From assembly GCA_016647705.1 (NCBI GenBank), contig CM028332.1:29393300-29457299 (forward strand): DNA of 64,000 bases, given 5' to 3'. Positions 33,374 through 44,035 of the stretch are shown piece by piece. The notes below the pieces were generated by a model that saw only the letters and a list, made by a program, of their open reading frames with translations, was not told the origin of the DNA and did no database searches. The translations under genes and the position numbers were made by a program. Position 1 is the first letter of the stretch, and the number at the start of each line of letters is the position of its first letter. This DNA is from Eucommia ulmoides. Its lineage: Eukaryota > Streptophyta > Magnoliopsida > Garryales > Eucommiaceae.

Positions 33374-34009
33374 TGTTGGCCGAAAGAGCTACCTAAGAAG
33401 GGGTGAATTAGGTAGTTATAGAATTTAAACAATTAAACTCTTAAATACAAATTATTAATTCTTCTAAATCAATTATTATTTTATTACGCAATGGAAATGT
33501 GTTTAATGCTAAACGCACACACAAACAAAATATAACGAAATAATCACAACGATATATCCTGATTTGGTAAGCTACTCTTACCTACATCCAGTCCCCCAAC
33601 CTCCAAGTAGATTCACAATTCACTAAACCCTTATTCATTTCCCAAGTAGGATCCAAACCCTTATAATCCTGATTCTTTTCATAAGCTTAGAATCAACCTT
33701 TACAATTATTCTTTTCACAAGCTCTGGAAGAATCTTATCTTTTTATCAGACTCAAGGCTAACCTAATTCTGTTACATGTAGAATCAAAATTCAATCCTTT
33801 TAACAGGCTAAAGATTAAGCCTACCACTTCCTCGCACTTCTACACTTATCATTTTCACAAGTTTAGGAAGAACTTTTGCAATCACTCTTTAATTCCATTA
33901 CAGGAAGAATGAAACCTAGTTCTTTTCAAGAGAAAAGAATAACCTAACATTTTTACTGGACAGTGTGAGGCAAATAAGATTTGATTTAAATAATAAAGTG
34001 GGTAGCAAA
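33374..34009 (-). mobile_element. SIRE-like copia 5' LTR, truncated
   Basis: Starts TGTTGGCCGAAAGAGCTACC directly after the primer-binding site, follows 27912-28520 closely, skips about 150 bp near 33960, continues to GTGGGTAGCAAAT (compare 3014-3026 and the reverse of 41402-41414) and stops where unrelated sequence begins at about 34010. Confidence 0.8.
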
Positions 34010-35392
34010 TCATTACCATTTTTTACTTTTTCGGTAAGTGAGTCCACAGATTTTTTCATGGATTTAGGGCGGGCCAATCATTACAATTTTCGGGTCACCC
34101 GTTTTTACTTTCAGGCCTACCGTTTTCGTTTTCGGGCTAACTGCTCCCATCCCGGAACCACCTGTTCCCCTTCTCGGAAAGTGGCATGACCCATGTGCAA
34201 TGTCTCTCAAAGACCAAAAAAGGTCGCGAACATCATGAAAGACTCCATAGAAGCAGCATAACTTCAGAAGAGACTCATAATAAAGTCTTCAGTGCTTCGA
34301 ATCTCTTCTCAACACTAGGGCCTGGGAAGCAACTGATGAGTGTAAAAATGGTCACTCCAGCGCAACCAATTGAAAACCGCCACGTGTCCACAACCCTCCA
34401 TCAAGATCAACTCATGCCATGGATTAAGTGTGAAGATTGTGCTGGACAGGGGCACACCTTAGCCCATGCCAACCACTCCAAAGGCAGCTAGTAGTACTCT
34501 CTCGAATGAGCGGTAAAGCTACTGCTGGGATAGGGAAACCTTACCCATTTCGGCATTCTTCATAGCAGCATTGCTCATCTAGGGAATTGACTCCACAAGC
34601 TCCTCAACAAAAGCCCCTCTTCCCGTCTCCCACATCTGAGAAGGGCAGGGTCGGAAGCTCCACACAACTCTCCCTTCTCGTCTTTGGCTATCTGGGAAGG
34701 GCAGAGATCAAGTTCCTTATCTCGGGTACAACAAGAAAATGTTCTTCTCAGATCATGGGTTAGACCACTTCACCAATTATAGACATTTTCGGCCATGGGC
34801 CTCAACAACATTGCCAAAAACCCCATGACCGACATAAAAATATTCCTTTTCACCCTCTCATTAGCCACATGTTGGGATGGGACACTGACGTGACATTGAG
34901 GGGATACTAATCCATGTTTAAGCCCTTGAACTAATATACTATATGCCTATATATAGGAGGGCGTACCAATGCCAAAGGTACACATACATACACCAAATTT
35001 GCTCTTTCTTCTTGGTAGCTTGTTTATAAATCTTCCCCCTGAGCGTTGATTCTCACGCCGAAAGGGACACGCCGGGTCCATCCTGGCAAGTCATTTGTGC
35101 AGGTGTCGAAGTGCTAACCCATCCCAGCTCGGACTCATCCGAGCTCGGGTTCATCTCTCCACGGATCAGAAGACCAGAAGATATCTGAGCTCATCCCAGC
35201 TCAGACCCATCCCTTCTTCGTTAGAAGACACTCCACGGATCATTCCATTGTTCCCATCCTGGATCATTCCACCTTTGCCCATCCCCGGCTAGGTGGACGG
35301 ATTCTAGACCTCTCCATGCCCATCCTAGCAAGGGTGAAGATTTCCATCAACAAGTGACAGGAGCATACCGTTGAGATCACCCAAAATTTGAC
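34010..35392 (+). mobile_element. Probable gypsy (Tat-like) LTR remnant
   Basis: This GC-richer segment interrupts the SIRE LTR. It has a TATA-like TATATATAGGAGGG at about 34950, then GTTGATTCTCACGCCG, GGGTCCATCCTGG and TTTGTGCAGGTGTCG, an arrangement common in Tat-like LTRs and shared in part with 17265-17340. Two open plus-strand frames (33965-34189, 34186-34491) show no known domain. TG/CA ends and a duplication were not found, so the extent is approximate. Confidence 0.4.
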
Positions 35393-35650
35393 ATCAACAA
35401 AAATTTATTAAACTCGAGTGAAAATGGAAATTTACAAATATAAAAAATATAAATATTTTTCTTTTTTGCACATTGGATTGGACGTTTGCAAATAATAAGA
35501 TTAATTATGTAGCCAAAAATCTTCACTATCAAATACAAGATTAGACAATAAAAACCTGCAACAAGCAAAAAGCTTATAGACATTGATATGGTGTAGACCA
35601 AATACCTCCCAACGCAAGAATAAATCAATGTACTCTGGAAAATAAAAAAA

Positions 35651-35736
35651 ATGGTAATTGTTTCTTAACGTTACTAAACTGTACATATTTAAAATGGTAA
35701 TTAGTTCTCAACGTTACTAAACTGTACATATTTATA
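35651..35736. repeat. Tandem duplication of 43 bp
   Basis: ATGGTAATTGTTTCTTAACG and ATGGTAATTAGTTCTCAACG each begin a unit continuing TTACTAAACTGTACATATTT. Two units, a few mismatches. Confidence 0.9.
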
Positions 35737-35934
35737 CTTACACTGAAAGCATACTTAATTTCCTTTAAATCACTGGTGGGAACAACCATATTTATAGGTT
35801 CAACTAATCAACCAATTTCGTGATTTTGACTTGACCAGCTTTCATTGAACGTCTTGGAAAGTATAATAGGCTCTAATTCAAAGAAGATGAGCCCACCTAA
35901 CGATAAGCTCATTATCCCAAATAGGCCCGTTTAT

Positions 35935-35965
<31 letters not shown>

Positions 35966-36489
35966 AGAGTTTATGGGCGAAAATTCCTCCCTCAGCAATT
36001 CAGCATTTGAAATAGATAAATAACAATTTCACCTTGTAAGCTTTATTTAATTTTCAATTTTCACCTTTTGCAAATTCCTCGTGCTACTATGTATGAAGGT
36101 CTTGTCAGACAAGTATTAAAAAGCCAAATAAATAAATAAGTAAATCAAGTAAAGATGTTAATTATATACATGGTTGACTGTGAGTGTTAATTGTGACCAG
36201 CAGCTTGTTCAAAATTAAGGGAGTCAAAATTAAGGGAATCAGATTAGTTATGATTACCCACACTTGGCAAGTGTTAGAAATATAATCAAAATTAGAGATT
36301 AGCATCAAACTAGACGCTAGTTGTGAGTATTTTAAAATCCAATGACAATCTGTATCGTTGAAATATATATCATCAAATTGGAGATTAATAAACTATATAT
36401 ATATATATATTTTTTTTTTTTTATTTTTTATTTTTATATATATATATATTTTTTTATTTTTGGTTTTTTATTTTTATTTTTTGAGTTTT

Positions 36490-36610
36490 ACGGTAAGATG
36501 TTGTCCGGTCTAATTTGCGTTCAACTCGACTAATTATCTCCCCGGACGATCTTAAGAGCATATTTTCTCATATTGACCTGGTGCATTTAGAATTAAATTC
36601 AATATTTAAT
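36490..36610. repeat. Dispersed repeat, second copy
   Basis: Shares GGTAAGATG-TGTCCGG, CTCGACTAATTATCTC, GACGATCTTAA and GTGCATT with 18795-18900 in the same order and strand. Confidence 0.45.
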
Positions 36611-37699
36611 TTTCGTATTGTTGAAGAGTAGAACCAAGGAGATTAATAAACTATTAATTAAGGCTCGTTGGGAAGTTCATGTGCAATCCGAGAGAATATT
36701 AATCATGGAAATATGAATCTTTGATCAAACTTTTATGAAGAAAGAAGGCAATTTGGAATAAAGCTTTTGAATTGCATGGAGTAAAAATGCTATTGCAAAT
36801 AGCATTTTAATGTTAAATAAACGTTTCTAAGAAAAAATTCTTCCCTTGCCAATTTAAAAGGGGACTTGGCTTTTGTTCTCGGTTTTTTTTTTTTTTCCCT
36901 TACTTTTTTATAAATTTATTTAATTTTAATTTCGGTAATTATTAAATTAGTAAATTTTTGTTATTTAAAAAAAAAAACCAACTCATTTTTATCTTGAAAA
37001 AAAGGAATATTGAGTTTTAAAATTTCGGTAATTAGTAAATTTGTTGTAGCTATAAAAATTTTAATTTAATTTCATGTTTGACCTTATAATTTTTACAAAT
37101 ATATGAATTTCAATTGAATTAGTAAAAGACAATAAATACATTAAAATAATAAAAATTAAGGAAAAGGAAAGATTATAACTGAAGGTGGTAACAATATAGT
37201 TAATAGGAAAAAAAAATGAAATTGCATAACCAAATATTTGGCTAGTCATTTCAATAACTAAACTATTTGATCAAATCATTCATAATGAATTGTTCTCTCT
37301 TCATAACCAGACCCCTTTGGGTCATGTGTGTATTGTGCATCGACAAAATATTTTGTAATCTACTTAGTTATACTTGGAGCTTGACTTTTTCGAAACCGGT
37401 GAAGTTTTCATATCTCCATTTGTCTAATTTCTCGTTCAAATGCGAGATAATTTTCTCGATTTTATTCCGTCCATTGTTTAAAATTTCTATCGAACGAATT
37501 TTTAAAATCTTGATGTTGTACATGCGGCATTGTGTCTCATACAAGTTTCACTTTGCCATTAAGGTTAACAAGTGTAAATTGTTTGCGTCTTCACTATTCT
37601 TACCCCATGGAGTTTAGTTTTACAACTCTAGGTAACGAGCATTGATCCATCGAACAATGTTAACAAAAGGATCACCATGAACTAAAAAAATATGTTTTT

Positions 37700-38173
37700 C
37701 ATTGATAGGATTTAGCCACGGGCCAAAGGCAACTGGTTGTTCTGGCTTCCCTGATGAATTTTGGCCCTTTCCCTCCGTATTCTTTCCAACACTCGTAGGA
37801 GATCACACTGGTCCCTCTGCCGCTCTTCTTTTTGACGTTGCTCCTGCCGTAATCTCCGTCCTTCATCTGTAATGGCTAATGCCTTAATGTACGGTGGCAC
37901 CTACCTTTGCAGAACAGGTAGAGGTGGGGAAAATTGGCCCTGGCCAGCTTGACCAACCAGACGTTGAACGTTCTGGGAGAGATCACGTATCTTTCTCATC
38001 AACTCCATGACAAGCGAATGACCCAAACGAGCTAACTTCAGGATCAGCCATACGGAGCGACTATCTCCCACCTTCTTGGCCATTCGTCATTATTCCTAAC
38101 CTCAAAGTAAGCATAACATTCTTGAAATATTTACAAGAAATATGATTAGTCGTTCTCATAGACGGCGCCAATT
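37700..38173 (-). pseudogene. Tat-like gypsy leader and gag N-terminus
   Basis: Minus strand from the LTR edge: AATTGGCGCCGTCTATGAG (38172 leftward) is the Tat-type primer-binding site. A frame from 38083 (AKKVGDSRSVWLIL, then MELMRKIRDLSQNVQRLVGQ) passes a stop and continues at 37900 with IKALAITDEGRRLRQEQRQK EERQRDQCDLLR, a charged coiled-coil-like stretch usual in gag N-termini of this lineage. No capsid domain follows; similarity ends near 37700. Confidence 0.55.
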
Positions 38174-38807
38174 TGATGAAGTTAAAATTAGGTTCGTCCA
38201 ATATGGGACTTTGGAATTTGGAGTAAGGTGATTCTCCTAACTTAAGTTCCTGCAAAACAATTCGTTGCGGGTGAGTTTGCCGACGTTGCACCTCTGTTGT
38301 GAGAACAGTAGACTATTTTGAAGTCAATTTGATAGAGTGTTGGCTAGGAAAAAATAGTGCCTACTTGGCTAGACCCCCGTTTTGGTAAGTGTTGATGAGG
38401 GAAGACTTGTTCGGCAAGTCTTCTCCAAATCTCGGCCCTTTGTCATTACTATAGTGGATTTGGCAGAATATGAGTAATGGACAGCTATTCAAGGAGTGAT
38501 AAAACAACTCTTTTCTTAATGAGTAAGAGACGTTACGACTACCCCGGGGGACGACGAGACAGTGATAATGTCTCCTGGGGTAGTTAGCCTTATTCGAGAT
38601 AAGGTATTAGGCTTCAATGCCGGCTTTCCCTACTCGGGGTAATGTCCGGAGTGGATTCAATCGGGCAATGATGATTCTCAGGACAATGGTCCACCTTGGG
38701 GTTAGTTTTCTTGGAAGGCATATTATGTTCTGTAGCTTATCGTGCACGGCACGTTTTTACTAGACACATGACATCGATTATGGTCATAATTGGATATCCC
38801 CCCATCA
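38174..38807 (-). mobile_element. Tat-like gypsy 5' LTR, 634 bp
   Basis: On the minus strand it starts TGATGGGGGGATATCC and ends TTAACTTCATCA directly before AATTGGCGCCGTC. Right flank is AGAAC. 38345-38420 resembles the promoter-proximal part of other Tat LTRs. A fragment of the same family is at 20437-20790. Confidence 0.75.
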
Positions 38808-39057
38808 AGAACTTATGAAATCAAATTGAATGAAACACATGACTACTAGTTATAATGTGTTTGACTTGAGAATACCTTAAATGTCACATGTATAATGTGT
38901 TCGATGTATATCAGTGCAATCATTTACAACACTATAATCAACCTAATATCATTTTTTTTTTTTAATTCAAGTGTTTAACTAAAATAATGTGCTTAACTAG
39001 TTTAAAGAAAAATAATTGAATTGAATAACTAGCTCAACTAGCTAGCACACAATAATT

Positions 39058-39112
<55 letters not shown>

Positions 39113-39354
39113 AACATAGTAAAACCAATTATTCCACAATAATCAAAATAATTAATTATTTAACGAGATTCTAACATGGGGAAACAGGGGGAGGATTGGA
39201 TGCAATTTTAGTAGTTGGAAAAATCGGGCGAGTGACAAAGAACCGGTCGACGGTTAAGATGGCTCAACCGTTTTGTTCCCATTTTTGCTTAAAAAACCCA
39301 ACCTTTCAGTCCACTGTGAATATGTGATCTGGAACGATTCGTTTCCTGAACTAA
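38808..39354. other. Spacer with (AT)n
   Basis: AT-rich, with a 45-bp AT run at 39062-39107 and one GGTCGACGGTTAAG block near 39245. No gene seen. Confidence 0.5.
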
Positions 39355-40033
39355 TTACCAATCGTCACCAACCTCACCCCCGTCAAAACAACCAACATTG
39401 TCGCCTCCAACCTCGCCTCCAAACGCATCGAAACCAATAGGGTTGTTATCACTGACCTCTCCGCCATTTAAACCAACAAATTTGTCATCAGAAAACTCTC
39501 CTCCGACAGAATCAAATGGCCCACATTCAGCTCCCCCCGTATTGAAAAAGACATCACCGTCTCCGCCAAAGAAGTCAAACGGAATATCAATTGGAATATC
39601 CCCTTGGCCAATATTCATTACAATGACACCCAAACGAAAAAGCAACAGTGCTTCGACCAACGAAATAGACAACATTTCAGCAATTGTGACGGGGATTGGG
39701 CAATCTTCACTTCCCTAAACGAACACGACAGTGTTATCGTCCCCTTCGTCGCTGGTTCCGACCCATCCTGACTGACCCTCTTTACTCCGTATCTCAGCTC
39801 GGTGATTCCTCCTGCTGCCGCATCAAAAGGCTTCTTGATCCGACGCCTAGGGCGTATTTGGTCGTGAAATTCCAGGTGGGGTTTAGCTCGTCGGCCTTGT
39901 CCACTGGAGTATTCCTCGACGTCTTGGGGTTGCCGCCAATGGTAACCACCGCGTAAACTTTCATCCGACGTCCCCTAACGTTCTGCAGATCATTAGCTGA
40001 ACGAATGGTGATATCCATTTCTCTAAACTCCAT
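39355..40033 (-). pseudogene. C2-domain protein (SRC2-like), broken
   Basis: From the ATG at 40033 the minus strand encodes a C2-domain N-terminus: MEFREMDITIRSANDLQNVR, then KVYAVVTIGG, TPVDKADELNPTWNFTTKYA. This matches plant SRC2/BAP-type proteins, which bind membranes through a Ca2+-dependent C2 fold. The frame then closes, but the next frame continues IKKPFDAAAGGITELRYGVK and TKGTITLSCSFRE, the family's 'VPIKELFD' and 'KGTLSFSYKF' blocks. About 30 residues between them are missing, so there is an internal deletion plus frameshift. After another shift near 39700 comes a Gly/Asp-rich tail (FGGDGDVFFNTGG, FDSVGGEFSDDKFVGLNGGE) to a stop at 39355. It is the clearest host gene here but is not functional as read. 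An inserted LTR begins 18 bp from the start codon. Confidence 0.75.
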
Positions 40034-40051
40034 TGTTTTTGAAATTAGAAC

Positions 40052-41886
40052 TGTTGATTATAAGATTTTGATGAACAATTAAGTGTTGATATTTTGGTGG
40101 AACTAATATTTTAATTGAGTGTTTCAGTTATTTAAGTTCCAGTGATGAAGATGCAAATTACATGGATGCTAAACGATGATATTAAAGATATTGAAGAATT
40201 AATAGTTTGAAGAAATTAGAGAAAACAACCCAGGTGAATTTCAACTTTTAATATCCCAATTAGGAACACACACATTGCACAATTTTTTTTTTATTATTTA
40301 TGTGTATTTTGATTAAGTGAAATTATTTGCTACAATATGTGATTTGAAAAGAAATAATTTTAAATGACTAAAATAGAATATAAGAAGATGAGTAGAGGTT
40401 ATTTAGAAAATAAAATGGTTAAAGGGGCAAAAACGTAAAAGAGAATAAGTTAAAAACAAGTTCAAAGAAGAGATCCAACAGTCATAAGTCGACTGATAGG
40501 TCGACCGGACCAAACAACTCAAACAACCTGTATCTCTAAGTCGACTGGCAGGTCGACCGGTCAAGGGAAGCTGAACTTTCTGTATCTCCAAGTTGACAGG
40601 TAGGTTGACCGATGAAGGCAAAACGAACTCTCTGACTCTCCAAGTCGACAAGTAGGTCGATCGATGAATGCCGAAGCTTTAATCCTAAATCCAGTAGTCG
40701 ACTGGTCGGTCGACTGAACGTGCTGTTTCAGGAAACTGTTTATCCGAGATTATATCCAAAAGTAGCCATTTTTTGTTAGGATTTGAGAGAGATTTTATGG
40801 ATATTTCTTATATTTAAGATATGGTTCATACATTAATTAAATCCTATTGATTTGGTTCATTAAATATTAATATTTCTCAAATAGGTTCGTAAAATTGTTT
40901 CTATTTTATCTAATTGGGTTTGAAAAATATTTGGGGGACTTAATTAAGATTTTTGAAAGCTATTATTAATTGAATTGAACCAAAATAAAGTCATTATGAT
41001 ATAAGGGGTCTATAAGTGCTATTAATTGTCATGACACATGTAAACTAACCATTAGAAAGCTGATTTCATACTTCTTTAAATAGATCTGCGAATTTCTTAT
41101 ATCATTAATCATTATTGAGATAGCATAAAAAGTTAAGATCATTCTTGAGCTTTTATAAGAATCATCACTCTTAGATATTGTGAGCTTTTCTGAGAAACGA
41201 TCTTGAAGATCAATTGTTGTTAATCTTTGTTGCTACCGGATCTGAAGTTACATTGCTTTATCTAATTATTCTGTGGATTCCGGGTGATATCTTTTCATTA
41301 ATTTTCTATAATTGCATTACTTATTTATCTTAGAAATTGTTTCCGATTTTTATTGAAGAAAATATTTTTACAAACAATTTATTGAATCTAATTACGTGCT
41401 CAAATTTGCTACCCATATCTTGTTTAAAATCAGATTTTTCAATCTCACATTTTTCTATCACTAGACTTGGGATATTAATTGAGTTATTATTTATCTGGGG
41501 TGATAGAAGCTCCGAGTGAGATTTTTTGCTTATCAATTTGTATTGGTGAGTAGTGTGACGGATTAAATACTATTAGGAGTATTTAATCAGGGGTAGCTGG
41601 GTTTCAGTCTCTTTCTGTAAAGAGATTGAGGTAGTGATTCTTCCTAAATAGAATTGCGTTTTTGAGTGATTATTGTAATGGTTCAATCCTTACCAGGTAA
41701 AAGGATATTTGGAGTGATTGATGAGGTTTTGATTCTTTGGCATTAGTGTTAAAAAGAATTAGGTTATTCTTTAACCTGTAAAAAGTAGAGGTTCTTCCCT
41801 AATTATTTGATTTATTGAAGTTTTATTCTGATAAATTTTTAAATACCCAATTCACCCTCACTCTTGGGTATTCCACTAGGTCAACA
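40052..41886 (+). mobile_element. SIRE-like copia 5' LTR (plus orientation)
   Basis: Starts TGTTGATTATAAGATTTTGA and ends CCACTAGGTCAACA, followed by ATTGACATCAGAGTTGG, a decayed initiator-methionine primer site. It is the reverse of the LTRs at 2224 and 27912. At 1835 bp it is shorter than those copies. Confidence 0.85.
40485..40710. repeat. Tandem units of about 52 bp with paired GTCGAC motifs
   Basis: Four and a half units, each starting AAGTCGACTGGCAGGTCGACCG or a variant and ending CTCTCTGTATCTCC or a variant. Each unit carries two GTCGAC-type palindromes 9 bp apart. It corresponds to the arrays in the other SIRE-like LTRs but is more regular. Confidence 0.8.
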
Positions 41887-41936
41887 ATTGACATCAGAGT
41901 TGGTTTAGCTCGAATATTTTAGCTAACAAAGATCAC

Positions 41937-43460
41937 ATGGCACACATAGTAGACACACTAGCTGAGGGTTAGTCTATGCACTGACCACCTTTGTTTGTAG
42001 GTGAAAGTTACTCATTTTGGAAAGACAGGATGATAGCCTTTCTTTAGGCTACAAATTACGACGTGTGGCTAACAATCGAGGATGATCCGTTTATTCCAAT
42101 GAAAAACGGAGTTGAGAAGAAGAAAGAACAACTCACTGCTTCTGATAAGTAGAAACTTTCTATTAACTCTCAAGCTATCAATATTCTCTTTTGCTCTTTA
42201 GATGCTAATGAATATTCTAAAGTTTCCAGTTACAAATCCACAAAGGAGATGTGGGATAAGCTACAAGTCACCCACGAAGGGATAAGTCAAATAAAACAGT
42301 CAAAAATCAACTCACTTATGAGAAAATTTGAGTTGTTTAGGATGGAAGAGAACAAATCAGCTCATGAGATGTACACTAGCTTCAATAACATATGGAACAA
42401 TATGAGTCAAATCGAAAAGCCATACTCCATGGAGGATAGAGTACAAAAAGTCCTAAGGTCCTTGACAAAAATATGGGAGTCAAAGGTGACGACAATTGAG
42501 GAATCCAAGGATCTTGGCAAATACGATATTGATGATCTCATTGGAAATTTGATGACTCATGAATCGACGATTAAAGGTTATGAGGATGATACCGGAAACG
42601 GTAAGAGGAAATCTTCAGTGCTAAAAGTTCAAAAAATTGAAGAAGAGAATGACAGTGATGATGAAAGTCTTGATAGTAAGTAAGAGAAAAATATATTACT
42701 TCTCACAAACAATTTTAGAAGAATGACTCGGTCCATATTTCGTGGAAAAAGAAACCTCAACATGTCTAAAGTAGAATGCTACACCTATCGTAAGACCGGT
42801 CATTTTCAAAATGATTGTCCCGAACCGAAGAAATATAAAGAAAAGGAAAAGAAGAAAGCTAAGAAGAGCAAAAAGAAATTGATGAAGGCTACTTGCGATG
42901 ATACCGATTCAAGTAGCTCGGAAGAATCAAATAGTGAGGATACGTCCATGCTTGCATTAATGGCCCTTGGTGGTGAGGTAATTGATTATTCAAGTTCTTG
43001 TCCTTTAAATTTTGATGAATTATTTGATATTTATCATGACCTTTCACATGATTATAAAAACCAATGTTCTAAAATAAATGCCTTTCAAAGTACAATTAAC
43101 ATATTAAACAAGCAAGTGGTGGACTATGAATCTGAAAACAATGGATTGAAATCTAAATTGATGGATTTGCAATCAATTGCTCTCAAATTCACCAGCGGTG
43201 AAAATAATTTGAAAATATTTTTGGGAAGTTCACATGGAGTTTTTGATAATGCCAGTATTGGATTTCAGAAAAATCTTAAACAAAAATGATTTCATAAATT
43301 CTTTTTCGAAACTAAGGATTTTGTTAAATGTTTTAAATGTAATGTTGTGGGGCATACTATTCGTTGATGTTTTGCTAAAATATCTAACTGTAGACAAGTT
43401 TGGGTTCCAAAAGGAATTAAAATTGTCCTGACTAACAAGATCGGACCCACTTAGGCTGGG
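41937..43460 (+). pseudogene. SIRE-like copia gag, broken by stops
   Basis: A single frame from the ATG at 41937 to 43289 and a little beyond, with about eight stops. Readable blocks: GESYSFWKDRMIAFL, ATNYDVWLTIEDDPFIP, LSINSQAINILFCSLDANEY, VTHEGISQIKQSKINSLMRK FELFRMEENKSAHEMY, GKYDIDDLIGNLMTHE, then CYTYRKTGHFQNDCPEPKK, a CCHC zinc knuckle with Cys-2 changed to Tyr, a Lys-rich linker, an acidic serine stretch, a coiled-coil-like segment (NILNKQVVDYESENNGLKSK) and a second knuckle CFKCNVVGHTIR-C with a stop inside. This is the UBN2/Retrotran_gag_2-type gag that binds element RNA. Most stops fit CAG to TAG, CAA to TAA or CGA to TGA changes. Confidence 0.9.
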
Positions 43461-43477
43461 TACCACTTAAGAACTAT

Positions 43478-44035
43478 TTGAGGTACTCTTTGCAGGTTAT
43501 TCTAAAAGTATCGATAACCAAGGACAAATGGTTCCCGGACAGTGGTTGTTCTCGACACATGACGGGAGATAAAAGAAAATTTACATCTTTGACACCTAAA
43601 GATGGAGGTCATGTGACTTTCGTAGACAACGCAAAGGGTAAAATAATCGGTATTGGTAATATCAGTAATGGTATTACTCTTATTAAAGATGTGTTACTAG
43701 TTGATGGACTTAAACATAATTTGCTTAGTATTAGTCAACTATGTGACAAGGGTTATAACGTTATATTTGATCATGATAGATGCATTATTAAGAATAGTCC
43801 TGATAGTAGTATCTTGCTAGTTGCATCACGTTTTGAGAATGTGTATACTTGCTCTTTTGATGATTTTAATTCTCAAAATTTATCTTGTTTGAAGGCTTTA
43901 TCTGAGAATAGTTGGTTATGGCATAGAAGACTTGGGCATGCTAGTATGGAGTTAATTTCTAACTTATCTAAGAAGAGTCTTGTAAATAGCCTACCTGATT
44001 TGAAATTTGTGAAGGATAAAGCATGTGATGCATGT
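43478..44035 (+). pseudogene. Copia protease and pre-integrase finger
   Basis: Reads WFPDSGCSRHMTGDKRKFTS, with the D-S-G of copia aspartic proteases, then GGHVTFVDNAKGKIIGIGNI, LKHNLLSISQLCDKGYNVIF, and the HHCC integrase finger in the form WLWHRRLGHASMELISNLSK and DKACDAC. The frame is open from 43478. Gag lies in a different frame, so a shift exists near 43450. It ends at 44035 where the nested element's LTR begins; CATGT, the last five bases, is repeated at 49261. Confidence 0.9.

Larger units (their letters stand above)
35393..37699. other. Spacer with short repeats, no gene identified
   Basis: AT-rich throughout. It contains a tandem pair of 43 bp (35651-35736), an AT run (35938-35966), T-rich tracts at 36400-36480 and a copy of the dispersed repeat at 36490-36610. 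A plus-strand frame of 116 codons at 37267-37617 has no motif; on the other strand 37290-37570 reads protein-like text (ISHLNEKLDKWRYENFTGFE) interrupted by stops, which I cannot assign. Confidence 0.5.

Noticed and set aside
37267-37617. 116-codon plus-strand frame
   Set aside because: Composition (F, I, S, C rich) looks like the antisense of a charged sequence; the opposite strand has stops and no known family.
38808-38812. AGAAC beside the Tat LTR equals AGAAC beside the copia LTR at 40047-40051
   Set aside because: Different elements; a chance 5-bp match and not a shared duplication.
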